64,000 nucleotides of DNA, taken from assembly GCA_017527825.1 (NCBI GenBank), contig JAFXPO010000012.1, positions 62,001 through 126,000 of the forward strand, read 5' to 3'. The position numbers were made by a program, and so were the translations under genes. Every line of letters starts with the position of its first letter. Position 1 is the stretch's first letter. Below, piece by piece: positions 33,479-41,896 of the stretch. Under the pieces are notes generated by a model, which was given only the letters and a program-made list of their open reading frames with translations, did not search any database and was not told the origin of the DNA. This stretch comes from Oscillospiraceae bacterium (GTDB taxonomy: Bacteria > Bacillota > Clostridia > Oscillospirales > Oscillospiraceae).

Positions 33479-34756
33479 TTACGGGATATTGGGCAGGATG
33501 TTGCCTTGGTAGACATAGGGCACCGTGTATTCCAGCGCCCGGATAATATACTCTGTGTTGACGTTGCACTCCCAGAGCAGTTGTTTGATGAAGTTGGGAC
33601 CGAGGTTGGCAAACACCCACGGAAGCTGGGGGTAATCGGGATCGCGCTCAAAGCTGCGCGCCGCGTTAAGCAGCTGCGTAAAGCCGTTTTTCTCGGTTCC
33701 GAGCAACGCATCCCGCATCGAATCCCCAATCGTGAGCTGGGACAGCACGGTCTCCATATCCTCATTAAATACGCGATCCAGCGCGCTCACTATGCCAAAC
33801 AGGAACGCCCTGCCCGGCGCGACATCCAATTGCGTTTCATACGCCAGCCGCTCCATCACCAGTCCGCGCCGGAACACCTGCGGCACCGTGCCGTCCGACA
33901 CGTCGTGGCAGGTCTGATCCAGCAGCAGCACCGCCGACCAGTGGCGCAGCTGATCGTCGGTAAAGCGGTCAAGCCCGCGCTTGAGTTCCGCTTCGGGCGC
34001 CTTGCGGTTGTGGAGGTTATTGAACGCCCGACGGAAAAACATGTGCAGCAGCGCGGGGTCCTGCGAAATGATGTGAGCGCACACCGCGCGGTTGACACGT
34101 CCGGTCAGGAAATGGTTAAACAGCCGTCCGTAGGCGGCTTTCTTCAAGGGTACGCTGCCCCTCAGCTCCTCCGGTTCGCCGAGCACCTTGCCCTGAAGGA
34201 GATCAAACCTCTCTTCCTGCGCAAACGCCAGCAGCTCCGGCGTGTCGACGCTCTCCGCCATGATCTTCACGCGGTACTTGCGCAGCAGCTTGAGAAACTC
34301 CTTGACCTTGAGCCGGTTGTATTTGCTCACGTCGACACAGACCGTCTCAAACAGGTTGAGGTAATGGTTGTTCCTGGAGCGCTCCGCTGTCGGCGTGTAG
34401 CTTTTGAGCAGCAAATGGTATCCTTTGCGGTAAAGGAACGAGATATAGTCCGCCAGTTTTTCATCCAAAAACAGATTCGGCGCAACCTCCAAAACAAGCT
34501 GGTCGGGCGGGAACAGTTCTGGAAAGCCCTCCTTCAGCAGCATATTCGTGAGGTTTACATATATATCCCTGCCGCCGGATACCGCGTCCCTGCCAAATCC
34601 GAAAAACGCGTTGGTCAGAACACGGCATATCACGCTGTCCTGACTGGAATAGATCGGCGCGAGCACCGGCTCCTTCTCAAACGGATAGGACAGCTCATAG
34701 CCCACCGGCGCAAAGTCACTGTTTACGATGATCTGGCGAATCACTGAAAGCTGCAT
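33479..34756 (-). CDS. EAL-HDOD domain signalling protein (YuxH-like, EAL degenerate)
   Basis: 425-residue protein joining an EAL-like barrel (about 1-195) to an HDOD domain (about 200-395). The catalytic EAL signature is absent (GYELSYPF at its place), and the Glu/Asp metal ligands are not evident, so phosphodiesterase activity is unlikely; c-di-GMP or protein binding is more probable. HDOD domains occur in stress and signalling proteins. Start ATG 34756 is five bases after GAGAGG. Own strong promoter at 34799-34827. Located before hflX and yigZ in one transcription unit. Confidence 0.85.
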   Translation of the reverse strand: MQLSVIRQIIVNSDFAPVGYELSYPFEKEPVLAPIYSSQDSVICRVLTNAFFGFGRDAVSGGRDIYVNLTNMLLKEGFPELFPPDQLVLEVAPNLFLDEKLADYISFLYRKGYHLLLKSYTPTAERSRNNHYLNLFETVCVDVSKYNRLKVKEFLKLLRKYRVKIMAESVDTPELLAFAQEERFDLLQGKVLGEPEELRGSVPLKKAAYGRLFNHFLTGRVNRAVCAHIISQDPALLHMFFRRAFNNLHNRKAPEAELKRGLDRFTDDQLRHWSAVLLLDQTCHDVSDGTVPQVFRRGLVMERLAYETQLDVAPGRAFLFGIVSALDRVFNEDMETVLSQLTIGDSMRDALLGTEKNGFTQLLNAARSFERDPDYPQLPWVFANLGPNFIKQLLWECNVNTEYIIRALEYTVPYVYQGNILPNIP

Positions 34757-34798
34757 GGCGACCTCTCTATATCTATAAAGCCTTTGCCGACAGAATAC

Positions 34799-34827
34799 AG
34801 TATAGCGGTCCTCCCCCGGTTTGTCAA
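34799..34827 (-). promoter_or_regulatory. Sigma-A promoter of EAL-HDOD-hflX-yigZ
   Basis: Minus strand perfect TTGACA (34827-34822), 17-base spacer, TATACT (34804-34799). An AAACCGG/CCGGTTT inverted repeat overlaps the -35 region (34817-34833). Confidence 0.88.
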
Positions 34828-34835
34828 ACCGGATA

Positions 34836-34867
34836 AAAACAGATGCACCGGCAAGAGCCGATGCATC
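34836..34867 (-). terminator. Intrinsic terminator after rpmE
   Basis: Eleven-base arms (34842-34852 and 34857-34867, one G-U in RNA) with a four-base loop, followed on the minus strand by TGTTTTT. Confidence 0.85.
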
Positions 34868-34880
34868 CGCTTTTCGTTTA

Positions 34881-35081
34881 TTATGCCAGACCGAACTTCT
34901 TGTTGAACTTGGCGACGCGTCCGCCGGTATCGACCAGCTTCTGCTTGCCCGTGAAGAAGGGGTGACACTTTGAGCACACTTCCACCTTGATATCCTGCTT
35001 GGTGGAACCTGTCTCAATCACATTACCGCAGGCGCAGCGAATCGTAGTCTGCTGATAATTGGGATGGATTCCTTCCTTCAT
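34881..35081 (-). CDS. rpmE: Ribosomal protein L31
   Basis: 66-residue bL31 of the large subunit, zinc-binding (C+) type: CACG and CSKC pairs are present (residues about 16-18 and 36-39). Sequence begins [16 protein letters not shown] and ends in KFNKKFGLA, normal for the family. Single-gene unit with promoter at 35154-35182 and terminator at 34836-34867. The zinc-containing form is the one used under zinc sufficiency in bacteria that have both. Confidence 0.97.
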   Translation of the reverse strand: MKEGIHPNYQQTTIRCACGNVIETGSTKQDIKVEVCSKCHPFFTGKQKLVDTGGRVAKFNKKFGLA

Positions 35082-35153
35082 TGCTCGTGTTCACCTCTTT
35101 CCGATCCAAAGCTGTCGCGAAATACCTTTCAGTCTCCCGCAGACGCAACAGGT

Positions 35154-35182
35154 ATATTAACACAGGAATCGCAAAAAAGCAA
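35154..35182 (-). promoter_or_regulatory. Promoter of rpmE
   Basis: Minus strand TTGCTT (35182-35177), 17-base spacer, TAATAT (35159-35154). Moderate match. Confidence 0.55.
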
Positions 35183-35191
35183 GTCCGAATT

Positions 35192-36175
35192 TCAGAATAT
35201 TTTTATTCCTTCCTCCCGCGCCTCCGTCAGCGCCATCGCCGAGGACAGCAGCTCCGCCGCCTCGCTCCGGGTCAGGACGCGGTCGAGTGTCTCGGTCTCA
35301 AAGCCGCCGACCGGCGCGACGCTGACGGATTTCAGATTCGCCACCGCCTGCGCGTACCAGGCAGCCTCCGCCCCGTCAAAGTCCGCGAGATCAACGTCCG
35401 TCACACGCAGAATGCGGTTTAGCACCGTCGCTGCCTCGGAGAGCGTCATGTCGCTTTGCGCTTGGTAGGCAACGCCGTTTTCCGTGCGCACACCGCGCAC
35501 GATGCCCGCGGACAGAGCGCCCGCGGCGCTGCCCTTCGCCCAGGTGGGGATGGCGGCGTCGTCGCAAAAGCCAGTCACGGTCACGTCGCTGCTCTCAAGC
35601 CCCGCCGCCGCCATCGCCATGGCGACGAACTCGCCGCGACTCACCACGCGCTCCGGCTCGAAGAACCATTCGTCCCCCACCTTGGCGCCAATCAGCACGC
35701 CCTTTTCCGCGAGGTCCACCGCCGCGGTGGCGCACTCCGGCGCGGTGTCGGCATAATGGACGCCGCTGGACACGCGCTCAATTTTGATCTTCACCGTGGC
35801 GGGAGCGCTCTCGTTGCCGCTCTCGTCCACGGCGGTGTAGGTGAAGCTGTCTCTCCCCGCCTTGTTCTGCTCCGGCGTGTAGACGAACACGCCCTCCTCG
35901 CCGAATTCCAGCGCGCCCTTGGCGGGCAGCGTCGCGAGCCGGAAGGTCACCGCCTCGCCCTCGTTGTCGATTGCCGTGAGTGTGCCGGTATAGGGTACGC
36001 CGCGGTATACCTTAATTTCCAGATTCTGCGCGATGGGCGCGCCCTGCACAATAGCAGGCTCCGCCGCCTTTTTGCTCCCGAACAGCGCGTAGGCGTTGAG
36101 CGGGATCAGCGTCGTGAGCAGCATCGCCATCACAAACGGCAGCGCCCGCCACATATTTTGCCGTGTATCGTTCAA
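35192..36175 (-). CDS. SLH-domain surface protein with an Ig/cadherin-like module
   Basis: 327-residue exported protein. Start is TTG 36175, eight bases after AAGGAGG; the next residues give a signal peptide (LPFVMAMLLTTLIPLNAYA). Then a beta-sandwich module of the Ig/cadherin type (about 45-140, with GTLTAIDNEGEAVTF and DSFTYTAVDESGNES), followed by SLH motifs (about 145-315; VVSRGEFVAMAMAAAG, MTLSEAATVLNRIL, VLTRSEAAELLSSAM). SLH domains bind secondary cell-wall polymer, so the protein should coat the cell wall. A family role beyond that is unknown. Downstream of a possible 27-codon frame. Confidence 0.87.
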   Translation of the reverse strand: MNDTRQNMWRALPFVMAMLLTTLIPLNAYALFGSKKAAEPAIVQGAPIAQNLEIKVYRGVPYTGTLTAIDNEGEAVTFRLATLPAKGALEFGEEGVFVYTPEQNKAGRDSFTYTAVDESGNESAPATVKIKIERVSSGVHYADTAPECATAAVDLAEKGVLIGAKVGDEWFFEPERVVSRGEFVAMAMAAAGLESSDVTVTGFCDDAAIPTWAKGSAAGALSAGIVRGVRTENGVAYQAQSDMTLSEAATVLNRILRVTDVDLADFDGAEAAWYAQAVANLKSVSVAPVGGFETETLDRVLTRSEAAELLSSAMALTEAREEGIKIF

Positions 36176-36270
36176 AACAGGTTCCTCCTTGTGGTTGGAT
36201 TTTGAGTATTCTCTGTTTTGTATTGTTCGCGAAAACATCGGCATTATGCGGATGGAATGTTTTTCAAATT

Positions 36271-36354
36271 TCAGCCCCAAAAGACGCTCGCGCCCTGAAT
36301 CGGACCGCGCATCTGCTCTGCCGTCACGACGGCAAGGTAATCCTCGCGGTTCAC
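36271..36354 (-). CDS. Possible 27-residue peptide
   Basis: GTG 36354 lies seven bases after GGAGG and opens MNREDYLAVVTAEQMRGPIQ... to a stop at 36271. It lies in the 237-bp gap between the rodA-type terminator and the SLH gene. No family recognised; it could be a gene remnant or a leader peptide. The remaining gap sequence (36176-36270) shows no strong promoter. Confidence 0.3.
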   Translation of the reverse strand: MNREDYLAVVTAEQMRGPIQGASVFWG

Positions 36355-36385
36355 GCCAGCGCCTCCATACCTGGTTTTTTTAGCG

Positions 36386-36411
36386 AAAAAAAAAGCGGCG
36401 CGAAGCCGCTT
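36386..36411 (-). terminator. Intrinsic terminator after the SEDS gene
   Basis: AAGCGGC/GCCGCTT stem (36393-36399, 36405-36411) followed on the minus strand by nine T, next to the stop codon. Confidence 0.9.
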
Positions 36412-36412
36412 T

Positions 36413-37609
36413 TCAGGAATTCATCAGCCATTCGGGTCGTGATCTTTTCTTAATCCCCGACACCACGCCCATCGCGGCAAAGAGCGTCATCACCGACGTG
36501 CCGCCATAGCTGAAAAACGGAAGCGTCAGGCCGACCACCGGCAGCAGGAACAGGCACATGCCAATGTTCATCACCGTCTGGAAAATCAGCATTCCCGCCA
36601 TGCCCACACACACAAGGCTCTCCATGCGAGTGGTGGCGTCGCGGGCAACCAGAAAGCAGCGGATCACAATGGCAAGCAGCAGCACGATGATAAACGCGCA
36701 GCCGACAAAGCCCAGCTCCTCCCCGCAGACGCAAAAGATGAAGTCCGTCTGCCGTTCGGGCAGCGAGGAGCGATACGGCGACTGGCTCTGCGTGCCGTGG
36801 AACAAGCCCTGCCCCGTCCAGCCGCCGGAGCCAAGCGCCAGCAATCCGCGCGTCTGCTGCCAGCCCTTGCCCTGTGCGTCAAAGCTGTGGTCGAGCACGA
36901 CCGCGATGCGCTTGTACCAGTCGCCGCGCAGCAGGTTAAAGTGCCACGCCGCAACCAGTCCGCCCGCGACGCCGCCCAGACCGAGGATCAGCCATCGCGC
37001 CGCCATCCCCGCCGTGAACGCCATGCACACGAACGCAAACAGATACACCAGTCCGCTGCCCGCGTCCCGCGAGATCACATAATACAGCGCAAACATAAAC
37101 ATTACATGCGCCGTCGGCTGCACGACGTTGGCAAAGCGCTTGAGGTCATGCTCCTCGCGCAGATAGGACAACTGCTTCGCCAGCAGAATGATGAACGTGA
37201 TCTTGACGATCTCCGCCGGCTGAATGTAGAAGGGGAAATTCGCGAGGAATCCGACGCCGTACTTCCTGCCCAGATCGTTCACGCCCAGCCACGCACGGTT
37301 GCCGTTGCGCACCATGCCCAGCGGCGTGAGCAGCAGCAGGATAAAGCCCACGTTGAAGCCCAGAATCCACTTCCATTTTTTGCTCAGCTCCACAATGTCC
37401 AGTGACGAGAGCATGAAGTACAAAAACGATCCCAGCAGATAGCCCACGCCCTGCACCGCAACGTATTTGAGCGAACCGTTGTACACCGTGTGCGTGGCGC
37501 TGAGGATGAGCAGCATCCCATAGAACGTCGCGATCGAGCACAGCGCAAAAAGCACCAGGTCCGACTGTCGCAGCATATCCGAAAACAGCCCTGTACCGCG
37601 ATGGCGCAT
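36413..37609 (-). CDS. rodA: SEDS-family peptidoglycan polymerase, RodA type
   Basis: 398-residue membrane glycosyltransferase that polymerises lipid II, working with a class B PBP in elongation or sporulation. About ten membrane helices; conserved NGNRAWLGV, the QPAEIVKITFII helix motif, the LLALGSGGWTGQGLFHGTQ loop, PERQTDFIF with the essential aspartate, and the C-terminal LPVVGLTLPFFSYGGTS. RodA is preferred over FtsW by overall likeness, not proven. Start ATG 37609 is eleven bases after AAAGG; ATG 37618 directly abuts it. Promoter at 37655-37683, own terminator. Confidence 0.88.
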   Translation of the reverse strand: MRHRGTGLFSDMLRQSDLVLFALCSIATFYGMLLILSATHTVYNGSLKYVAVQGVGYLLGSFLYFMLSSLDIVELSKKWKWILGFNVGFILLLLTPLGMVRNGNRAWLGVNDLGRKYGVGFLANFPFYIQPAEIVKITFIILLAKQLSYLREEHDLKRFANVVQPTAHVMFMFALYYVISRDAGSGLVYLFAFVCMAFTAGMAARWLILGLGGVAGGLVAAWHFNLLRGDWYKRIAVVLDHSFDAQGKGWQQTRGLLALGSGGWTGQGLFHGTQSQSPYRSSLPERQTDFIFCVCGEELGFVGCAFIIVLLLAIVIRCFLVARDATTRMESLVCVGMAGMLIFQTVMNIGMCLFLLPVVGLTLPFFSYGGTSVMTLFAAMGVVSGIKKRSRPEWLMNS

Positions 37610-37654
37610 GGCGCTCATCCCCTTTCTTTTGTCGTTTTTTCAATTTCCTCTGGC

Positions 37655-37683
37655 AGTATAACACGAATCCTGTCGTCTGACAA
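37655..37683 (-). promoter_or_regulatory. Sigma-A promoter of the SEDS gene
   Basis: Minus strand TTGTCA (37683-37678), 17-base spacer, TATACT (37660-37655). Divergent from the tsaE promoter. Confidence 0.82.
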
Positions 37684-37718
37684 CCGAACATTTTATGTAG
37701 TGTTGCATGAAAAAAGAA

Positions 37719-37747
37719 TTGTAAAACGTCTTTCCCCATGTTATACT
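37719..37747 (+). promoter_or_regulatory. Sigma-A promoter of tsaE-tsaB-upp
   Basis: TTGTAA (37719-37724), 17-base spacer, TATACT (37742-37747), 35 bases before the tsaE ATG. Confidence 0.82.
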
Positions 37748-37782
37748 GTCCATTTAGAGTAGATTGGAACGGAGGCTGCGGT

Positions 37783-38205
37783 ATGCGGTTCATATCTCAC
37801 AGCGTCAGCGATACCGAAGCTTTCGGCGAGCGGCTCGCGCGGTGTCTGCGCCCCGGCGATGTGGTGGCATACACCGGTTCGCTGGGCATGGGCAAAACGG
37901 CGCTGACCCGCGGGCTTGCCCGCGGTCTCGGCTGTCCCGGCCGCGTCACCAGTCCAACGTTCACCATTGTGAATGAGTACGAGGGCGGCGTGCCGCTGTT
38001 TCACTTCGATCTTTACCGGCTTGGCTCATCGGATGAGCTGTATGACATCGGCTGGGACGACTATCTCTCCCGCGGCGGCGTCTGTGCCGTGGAGTGGAGC
38101 GAGCGCGTCGCCGACGCGCTGCCGGAGGACGCCATTACGGTGGACATCGCCCGCGGCGACACAGACGAAGAACGCATCATCACGGTCACGGGGGTGGAGG
38201 AATGA
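37783..38205 (+). CDS. tsaE: tRNA threonylcarbamoyladenosine biosynthesis ATPase TsaE
   Basis: 140-residue ATPase of the t6A37 tRNA-modification complex (with TsaB, TsaC, TsaD). Walker A GSLGMGKTALTRGLARGLG near 31-50, SPTFTIVNEYEGG switch, FHFDLYRL and the VEWSERV motif. Start ATG 37783 follows GGAGG by seven bases. Its stop overlaps tsaB (ATGA), the common Firmicute arrangement; tsaD is not in the window. Confidence 0.96.
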   Translation: MRFISHSVSDTEAFGERLARCLRPGDVVAYTGSLGMGKTALTRGLARGLGCPGRVTSPTFTIVNEYEGGVPLFHFDLYRLGSSDELYDIGWDDYLSRGGVCAVEWSERVADALPEDAITVDIARGDTDEERIITVTGVEE

Positions 38206-38912
38206 GGATACTGGCGCTGGAGACCTCCGCGAAAAGCGTGAGCTGCGCGGTGACGGAGGATGGCGCGGTTTTGGCGCGCGGCTTCCAATGCACCGGTCTC
38301 ACCCACAGCCGAACCCTGCTGCCCATGGTGGACGCGATGCTGCAAAACGCTGAAATCCCGATGGCGTCCATCGACCTCTTTGCCGTCGCCGCCGGTCCCG
38401 GCTCGTTCACGGGCCTGCGCATCGGCGTCAGCGCGCTCAAGGGGCTGGCGTGGGCGGCGGAAAAGCCCTGCGCAGGCGTCTCCACCCTCTATGCCATGGC
38501 GCAAAACCTCGCCCATCTGGACGGCGCGCTGCTCATCTGCGCCATGGACGCCCGGCGCAGCCAAGTCTACAACGCGCTGTTTGAAGCGCAAAACGGGACG
38601 CTCAAGCGCCTGTGCGGCGACCGTGCCATCGGTCTTGACGCGCTGGCGGCGGAGGTGCAAAACGATTCCAGGCGTAAGATCGTCCTCGGCGACGGTGCAA
38701 TGCTCGCGCACGGCTATCTGACGCAAAACGGCGTTGACTGCGCCATCGCCCCCGCCGCGCTGCGGTATCAGGACGCGGTCGGCGTCGCGCTGGCGGCGGA
38801 AGGCGCCGAACGCTGCTCCGCGCAGGAGCTGTCGATCAGCTATTTGCGCGTCTCGCAGGCAGAGCGGGAGCGTAAGGCGCGGCTGGAACAGAAATCAAGC
38901 CAACAATCATAA
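38202..38912 (+). CDS. tsaB: tRNA threonylcarbamoyladenosine biosynthesis protein TsaB
   Basis: 236-residue ASKHA-fold protein that scaffolds TsaD in t6A synthesis. N-terminal ILALETSAKSVSCAV, the AAGPGSFTGLRIGVSALKGLAWA signature near 62-85, and CAMDARRSQVYNALF. Starts inside the tsaE stop. The position usually held by rimI and tsaD downstream is taken here by upp. Confidence 0.95.
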   Translation: MRILALETSAKSVSCAVTEDGAVLARGFQCTGLTHSRTLLPMVDAMLQNAEIPMASIDLFAVAAGPGSFTGLRIGVSALKGLAWAAEKPCAGVSTLYAMAQNLAHLDGALLICAMDARRSQVYNALFEAQNGTLKRLCGDRAIGLDALAAEVQNDSRRKIVLGDGAMLAHGYLTQNGVDCAIAPAALRYQDAVGVALAAEGAERCSAQELSISYLRVSQAERERKARLEQKSSQQS

Positions 38913-38930
38913 TAAATGGAGGAACGAAAG

Positions 38931-39575
38931 ATGCTGTATCAGAACGATGAACGCGTCCATGTCATGGATCACCCCCTTGTAGCGCACAAGCTGACCATCA
39001 TGCGCAACAAGAACACCAGCACCAAGGATTTCCGCGAGCTGGTGTCCGAGATCGGTATGCTCATCACCTATGAGGCGACCCGCGATCTGCCGCTGACCAC
39101 CACGCACATCGAAACGCCCATCTGCGGCGCCGATATGCCGACGCTGGAAGGCAAGAAAATCGCCGTCGTGCCCATTCTTCGCGCCGGTCTCGGTCTGGTA
39201 GACGGCGTACTGCGCCTGATCCCGTCGGCGCGTGTGGCGCACATCGGCATGTACCGCGACGAGGAGACGCTGGAGCCCCACGTCTATTTCTGCAAGACCC
39301 CGCAGGATATCGCCAGCCGTGACATCATGGTGGTCGACCCGATGCTCGCCACCGGCGGCAGCGCCGACGCGGCGATCAGCGAGATGAAGAAGCGCGGCTG
39401 CAAGCACATCAAGCTGATGGTGCTCGTCGCCGCCCCGGAAGGCATCCGGTGCATCCGCGAAAAGCACCCCGACGTGGACATTTTCTGCGGCGCGGTGGAT
39501 GAAAAGCTCAACGACCGCGGCTACATCGTTCCCGGTCTCGGCGACGCCGGCGACCGTATTTTTGGCACGAAATAA
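38931..39575 (+). CDS. upp: Uracil phosphoribosyltransferase
   Basis: Salvages uracil to UMP with PRPP. 214 residues; N-terminal [20 protein letters not shown], the [13 protein letters not shown] stretch, the PRPP loop [16 protein letters not shown] near 130-145, and the C-terminal [17 protein letters not shown]. Start ATG 38931 has GGAGG eight bases upstream; an ATG at 38916 lies upstream of that ribosome site and is rejected. Between tsaB and a parvulin gene on one strand. Confidence 0.97.
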   Translation: MLYQNDERVHVMDHPLVAHKLTIMRNKNTSTKDFRELVSEIGMLITYEATRDLPLTTTHIETPICGADMPTLEGKKIAVVPILRAGLGLVDGVLRLIPSARVAHIGMYRDEETLEPHVYFCKTPQDIASRDIMVVDPMLATGGSADAAISEMKKRGCKHIKLMVLVAAPEGIRCIREKHPDVDIFCGAVDEKLNDRGYIVPGLGDAGDRIFGTK

Positions 39576-39597
39576 CGAAAGGAAGTAACAAACCAAC

Positions 39598-41046
39598 ATG
39601 AGTGCATCCAGAGAAAAGAAAGTCCGTCAGGAGCGCGGCAGCAATTTTGTCAGCGCAAAGGATCTCAAGGCTCGCGAGGAGCAGAAGGCAAATCGCCGTA
39701 CCACCGCCATTTTCACCGTCTGCGCGGTGCTGTTCGTTGCCGCCGTTGTCGCCATGTTCCTGTGGAACTCCGGCGTCTTCCAGCGCAAGGCCGCCGCCGC
39801 AAGCGTCAACGGTCAGAATTACAGTGTATCCGACGTTGCCTATTATTATTACAACAGCCGCGCCAACGCGCTCAACAGCAACTCCGATCTCGATTCCAAC
39901 ACCTCCATGCGCGATCAGGAGTATACCGCCAGCGACGAGTTCGCCACCTGGTATGACTATCTCGCCGATCAGAGCGTGCGTTATCTCGCCACCACCCAGC
40001 TCATCGCCAACGCCGCGAAGGCGGCAGGCTTCAACGGCGGCAGCGAGGTGGACGAATCCGTCAAGGAGACCATGGACTCCCTCAAGACCGCCGCTGCCGA
40101 TCAGGGCTACGATGTGTCCAACTACGTCAAGGCGATTTTCAACGGTCTCGTGACCCGCGGCGAGTTTGAGAAGAGCCTCCGCACCGCCGCCCTCTCTGAA
40201 GCGTATACCAACTACAAGGCAGACGCCACGAACTACTCTGACGACGAGCTGACCGCCGTGTATAACGAGGACCCCACCGCCTATTCCATGGTCACCTATG
40301 AGTCTCTGGTGTTCGGCAACAGCAACTACGCTACCGAAGCCGTTGAGGCGACGGAGACTACGCCCGCCGTGGAGGCTGACGACGGCTCCGCCGCCGCCAA
40401 ATCCGCCGCCGAGGACGCGCTTGCGCGTTACAAGGCAGGCGAGAAGCTTGACGCCCTCGGCGACGAGCTGGGCGCCAGCTATTCCAGCACCACCGCGCTC
40501 TACGGCACCGGCTCCGACCTGGCGGACTGGCTCTTTGATGACGCGCGCAAGGACGGCGACACCGCCGTGCTGGATTACAGCTACTACGGCTACTCCATGG
40601 GTTCCATGGTCGTGGTGTTCCACAGCAGCGAGCGCGCCGACTTCCACGCCGTCAACGTCCGCCACATCCTCGTCGAGGACGAGGCGACCGCCAACGACGT
40701 GCTTGCCCAGTATCTCGCCGGAGAGCAGACCGAGGACGCCTTCGCCGCGCTGGCGCAGGAGCACTCCACCGACAACGCCGACGACGGCGGTCTCTATGAA
40801 AACGTCTACATCGGCCAGATGGTCAAGCCCTTTGAGGACTGGTGCTTCGACGCCGCGCGTCAGACCGGCGACACCGGCATCGTGCAGACCGACTACGGTT
40901 ATCACGTCATGTACTTCGTCAGCGCCAACGACGCCGCCTACTGGCAGCAACTTGCCGCCACCAAGCTCGTCAACGACTGGTCGGAAAGCCTTACCGAGAG
41001 CATTGACACCCAGCTCCTCGACGGCATGAAGTACATCGACCGCTGA
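39598..41046 (+). CDS. Membrane-anchored parvulin-type peptidyl-prolyl isomerase (PrsA/SurA-like)
   Basis: 482-residue type II membrane protein: basic cytoplasmic N-terminus (1-35), one helix (about 37-58), SurA-N-like helical chaperone region (about 65-230) and a C-terminal parvulin domain (about 350-450) with VNVRHILVEDEAT, FAALAQEHSTDNADDGG and VQTDYGYHVMYFV. A low-complexity TEAVEATETTPAVEADDGS stretch links them. No lipobox, unlike Bacillus PrsA. Probably folds secreted proteins outside the membrane. The acidic, Ala/Asp/Tyr-rich composition suits an exported protein. Confidence 0.88.
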   Translation: MSASREKKVRQERGSNFVSAKDLKAREEQKANRRTTAIFTVCAVLFVAAVVAMFLWNSGVFQRKAAAASVNGQNYSVSDVAYYYYNSRANALNSNSDLDSNTSMRDQEYTASDEFATWYDYLADQSVRYLATTQLIANAAKAAGFNGGSEVDESVKETMDSLKTAAADQGYDVSNYVKAIFNGLVTRGEFEKSLRTAALSEAYTNYKADATNYSDDELTAVYNEDPTAYSMVTYESLVFGNSNYATEAVEATETTPAVEADDGSAAAKSAAEDALARYKAGEKLDALGDELGASYSSTTALYGTGSDLADWLFDDARKDGDTAVLDYSYYGYSMGSMVVVFHSSERADFHAVNVRHILVEDEATANDVLAQYLAGEQTEDAFAALAQEHSTDNADDGGLYENVYIGQMVKPFEDWCFDAARQTGDTGIVQTDYGYHVMYFVSANDAAYWQQLAATKLVNDWSESLTESIDTQLLDGMKYIDR

Positions 41047-41050
41047 TTCG

Positions 41051-41740
41051 ATGGGTATGCTGACCGGTACGGTCGTCAACTGTCTGGGCGTCCTCGGCGG
41101 CACCGTTCTGGGGCTGTTGCTGGGGAAGCTGATTCCTGAGCGCCTCTCCGACTCCGTCATCAAGGGTGTGGCGCTGTGCGTGTTTTATATCGGCGTAAGC
41201 GGGATGCTCGCGGATGAAAACACACTGGTGATGATCGTCTCCATGGTGCTCGGCACCATCGTGGGCGAGCTGCTGCGGCTGGACGACCATCTCAACGCGT
41301 TGGGCGACCGGATTGAGCAGAGCTTCGCAAGGCACGGCTTCAAGGGCAGAGTCTCCGAGGGCTTCGTCACGGCGTCGCTGCTGTACTGCGTGGGCGCCAT
41401 GGCGATTGTCGGCTCGCTGGAAGCCGGTCTCACCGGCAGCCAATCGACGCTGTACGCCAAGTCGATCCTCGACGCGGTGTCCTCCGTGGTCTACGCCTCC
41501 ACCATGGGCTTTGGCGTGGGACTCGCCGCGCTGCCCGTGTTCCTGTATCAGGGCGCGATCACGCTGTGCGCCTCCCTGTTGGAGCCGGTGCTGACGGAGG
41601 TCGTCATCGCCGAGATGAAGGCAGTGGGATCGCTCCTGATCGTGGCGCTGTCCCTCAACATGCTGGGGCTGACCAGGATCAAGGTGATGAACTCCATCCC
41701 CGCGATGTTCTTTCCGATCCTGCTGTGCACCTTTATGTGA
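41051..41740 (+). CDS. DUF554 membrane protein (YdfK-like)
   Basis: 229-residue integral membrane protein of the DUF554 family with about six to seven helices. Family marks: N-terminal GTVVNCLGVLGGTVLGLLLGK, VSMVLGTIVGELLRLDD, and the AMAIVGSLEAGLTG and KSILDAVSSVVYASTMGFGVG blocks. Proposed as a transporter or uniporter without proven substrate. It begins four bases after the parvulin stop, lacks a clear ribosome site and may depend on coupled translation. Strong terminator follows. Confidence 0.88.
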   Translation: MGMLTGTVVNCLGVLGGTVLGLLLGKLIPERLSDSVIKGVALCVFYIGVSGMLADENTLVMIVSMVLGTIVGELLRLDDHLNALGDRIEQSFARHGFKGRVSEGFVTASLLYCVGAMAIVGSLEAGLTGSQSTLYAKSILDAVSSVVYASTMGFGVGLAALPVFLYQGAITLCASLLEPVLTEVVIAEMKAVGSLLIVALSLNMLGLTRIKVMNSIPAMFFPILLCTFM

Positions 41741-41747
41741 GTATCTG

Positions 41748-41782
41748 AAAGGGGTCTCTCCGAACGGAGAGACCCCTTTTTG
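41748..41782 (+). terminator. Intrinsic terminator after DUF554
   Basis: Fourteen-base stem around AAAGGGGTCTCTCC, loop GAAC, then T5. Ends the tsaE-to-DUF554 run. Confidence 0.95.
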
Positions 41783-41835
41783 TGCATTTTAAACGATGAT
41801 CGCGCAATGTTAGCCCCGGCTTTTAGGAATTTTGA

Positions 41836-41864
41836 TTGACGGGACCGTCGCTTTCTGCTAGAAT
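41836..41864 (+). promoter_or_regulatory. Sigma-A promoter of the dehydratase operon
   Basis: TTGACG (41836-41841), 17-base spacer, TAGAAT (41859-41864), about 30 bases before the first ATG. Confidence 0.82.
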
Positions 41865-41896
41865 CACAGTATCTAGGTGGAATGGAGGGAGTTCCA

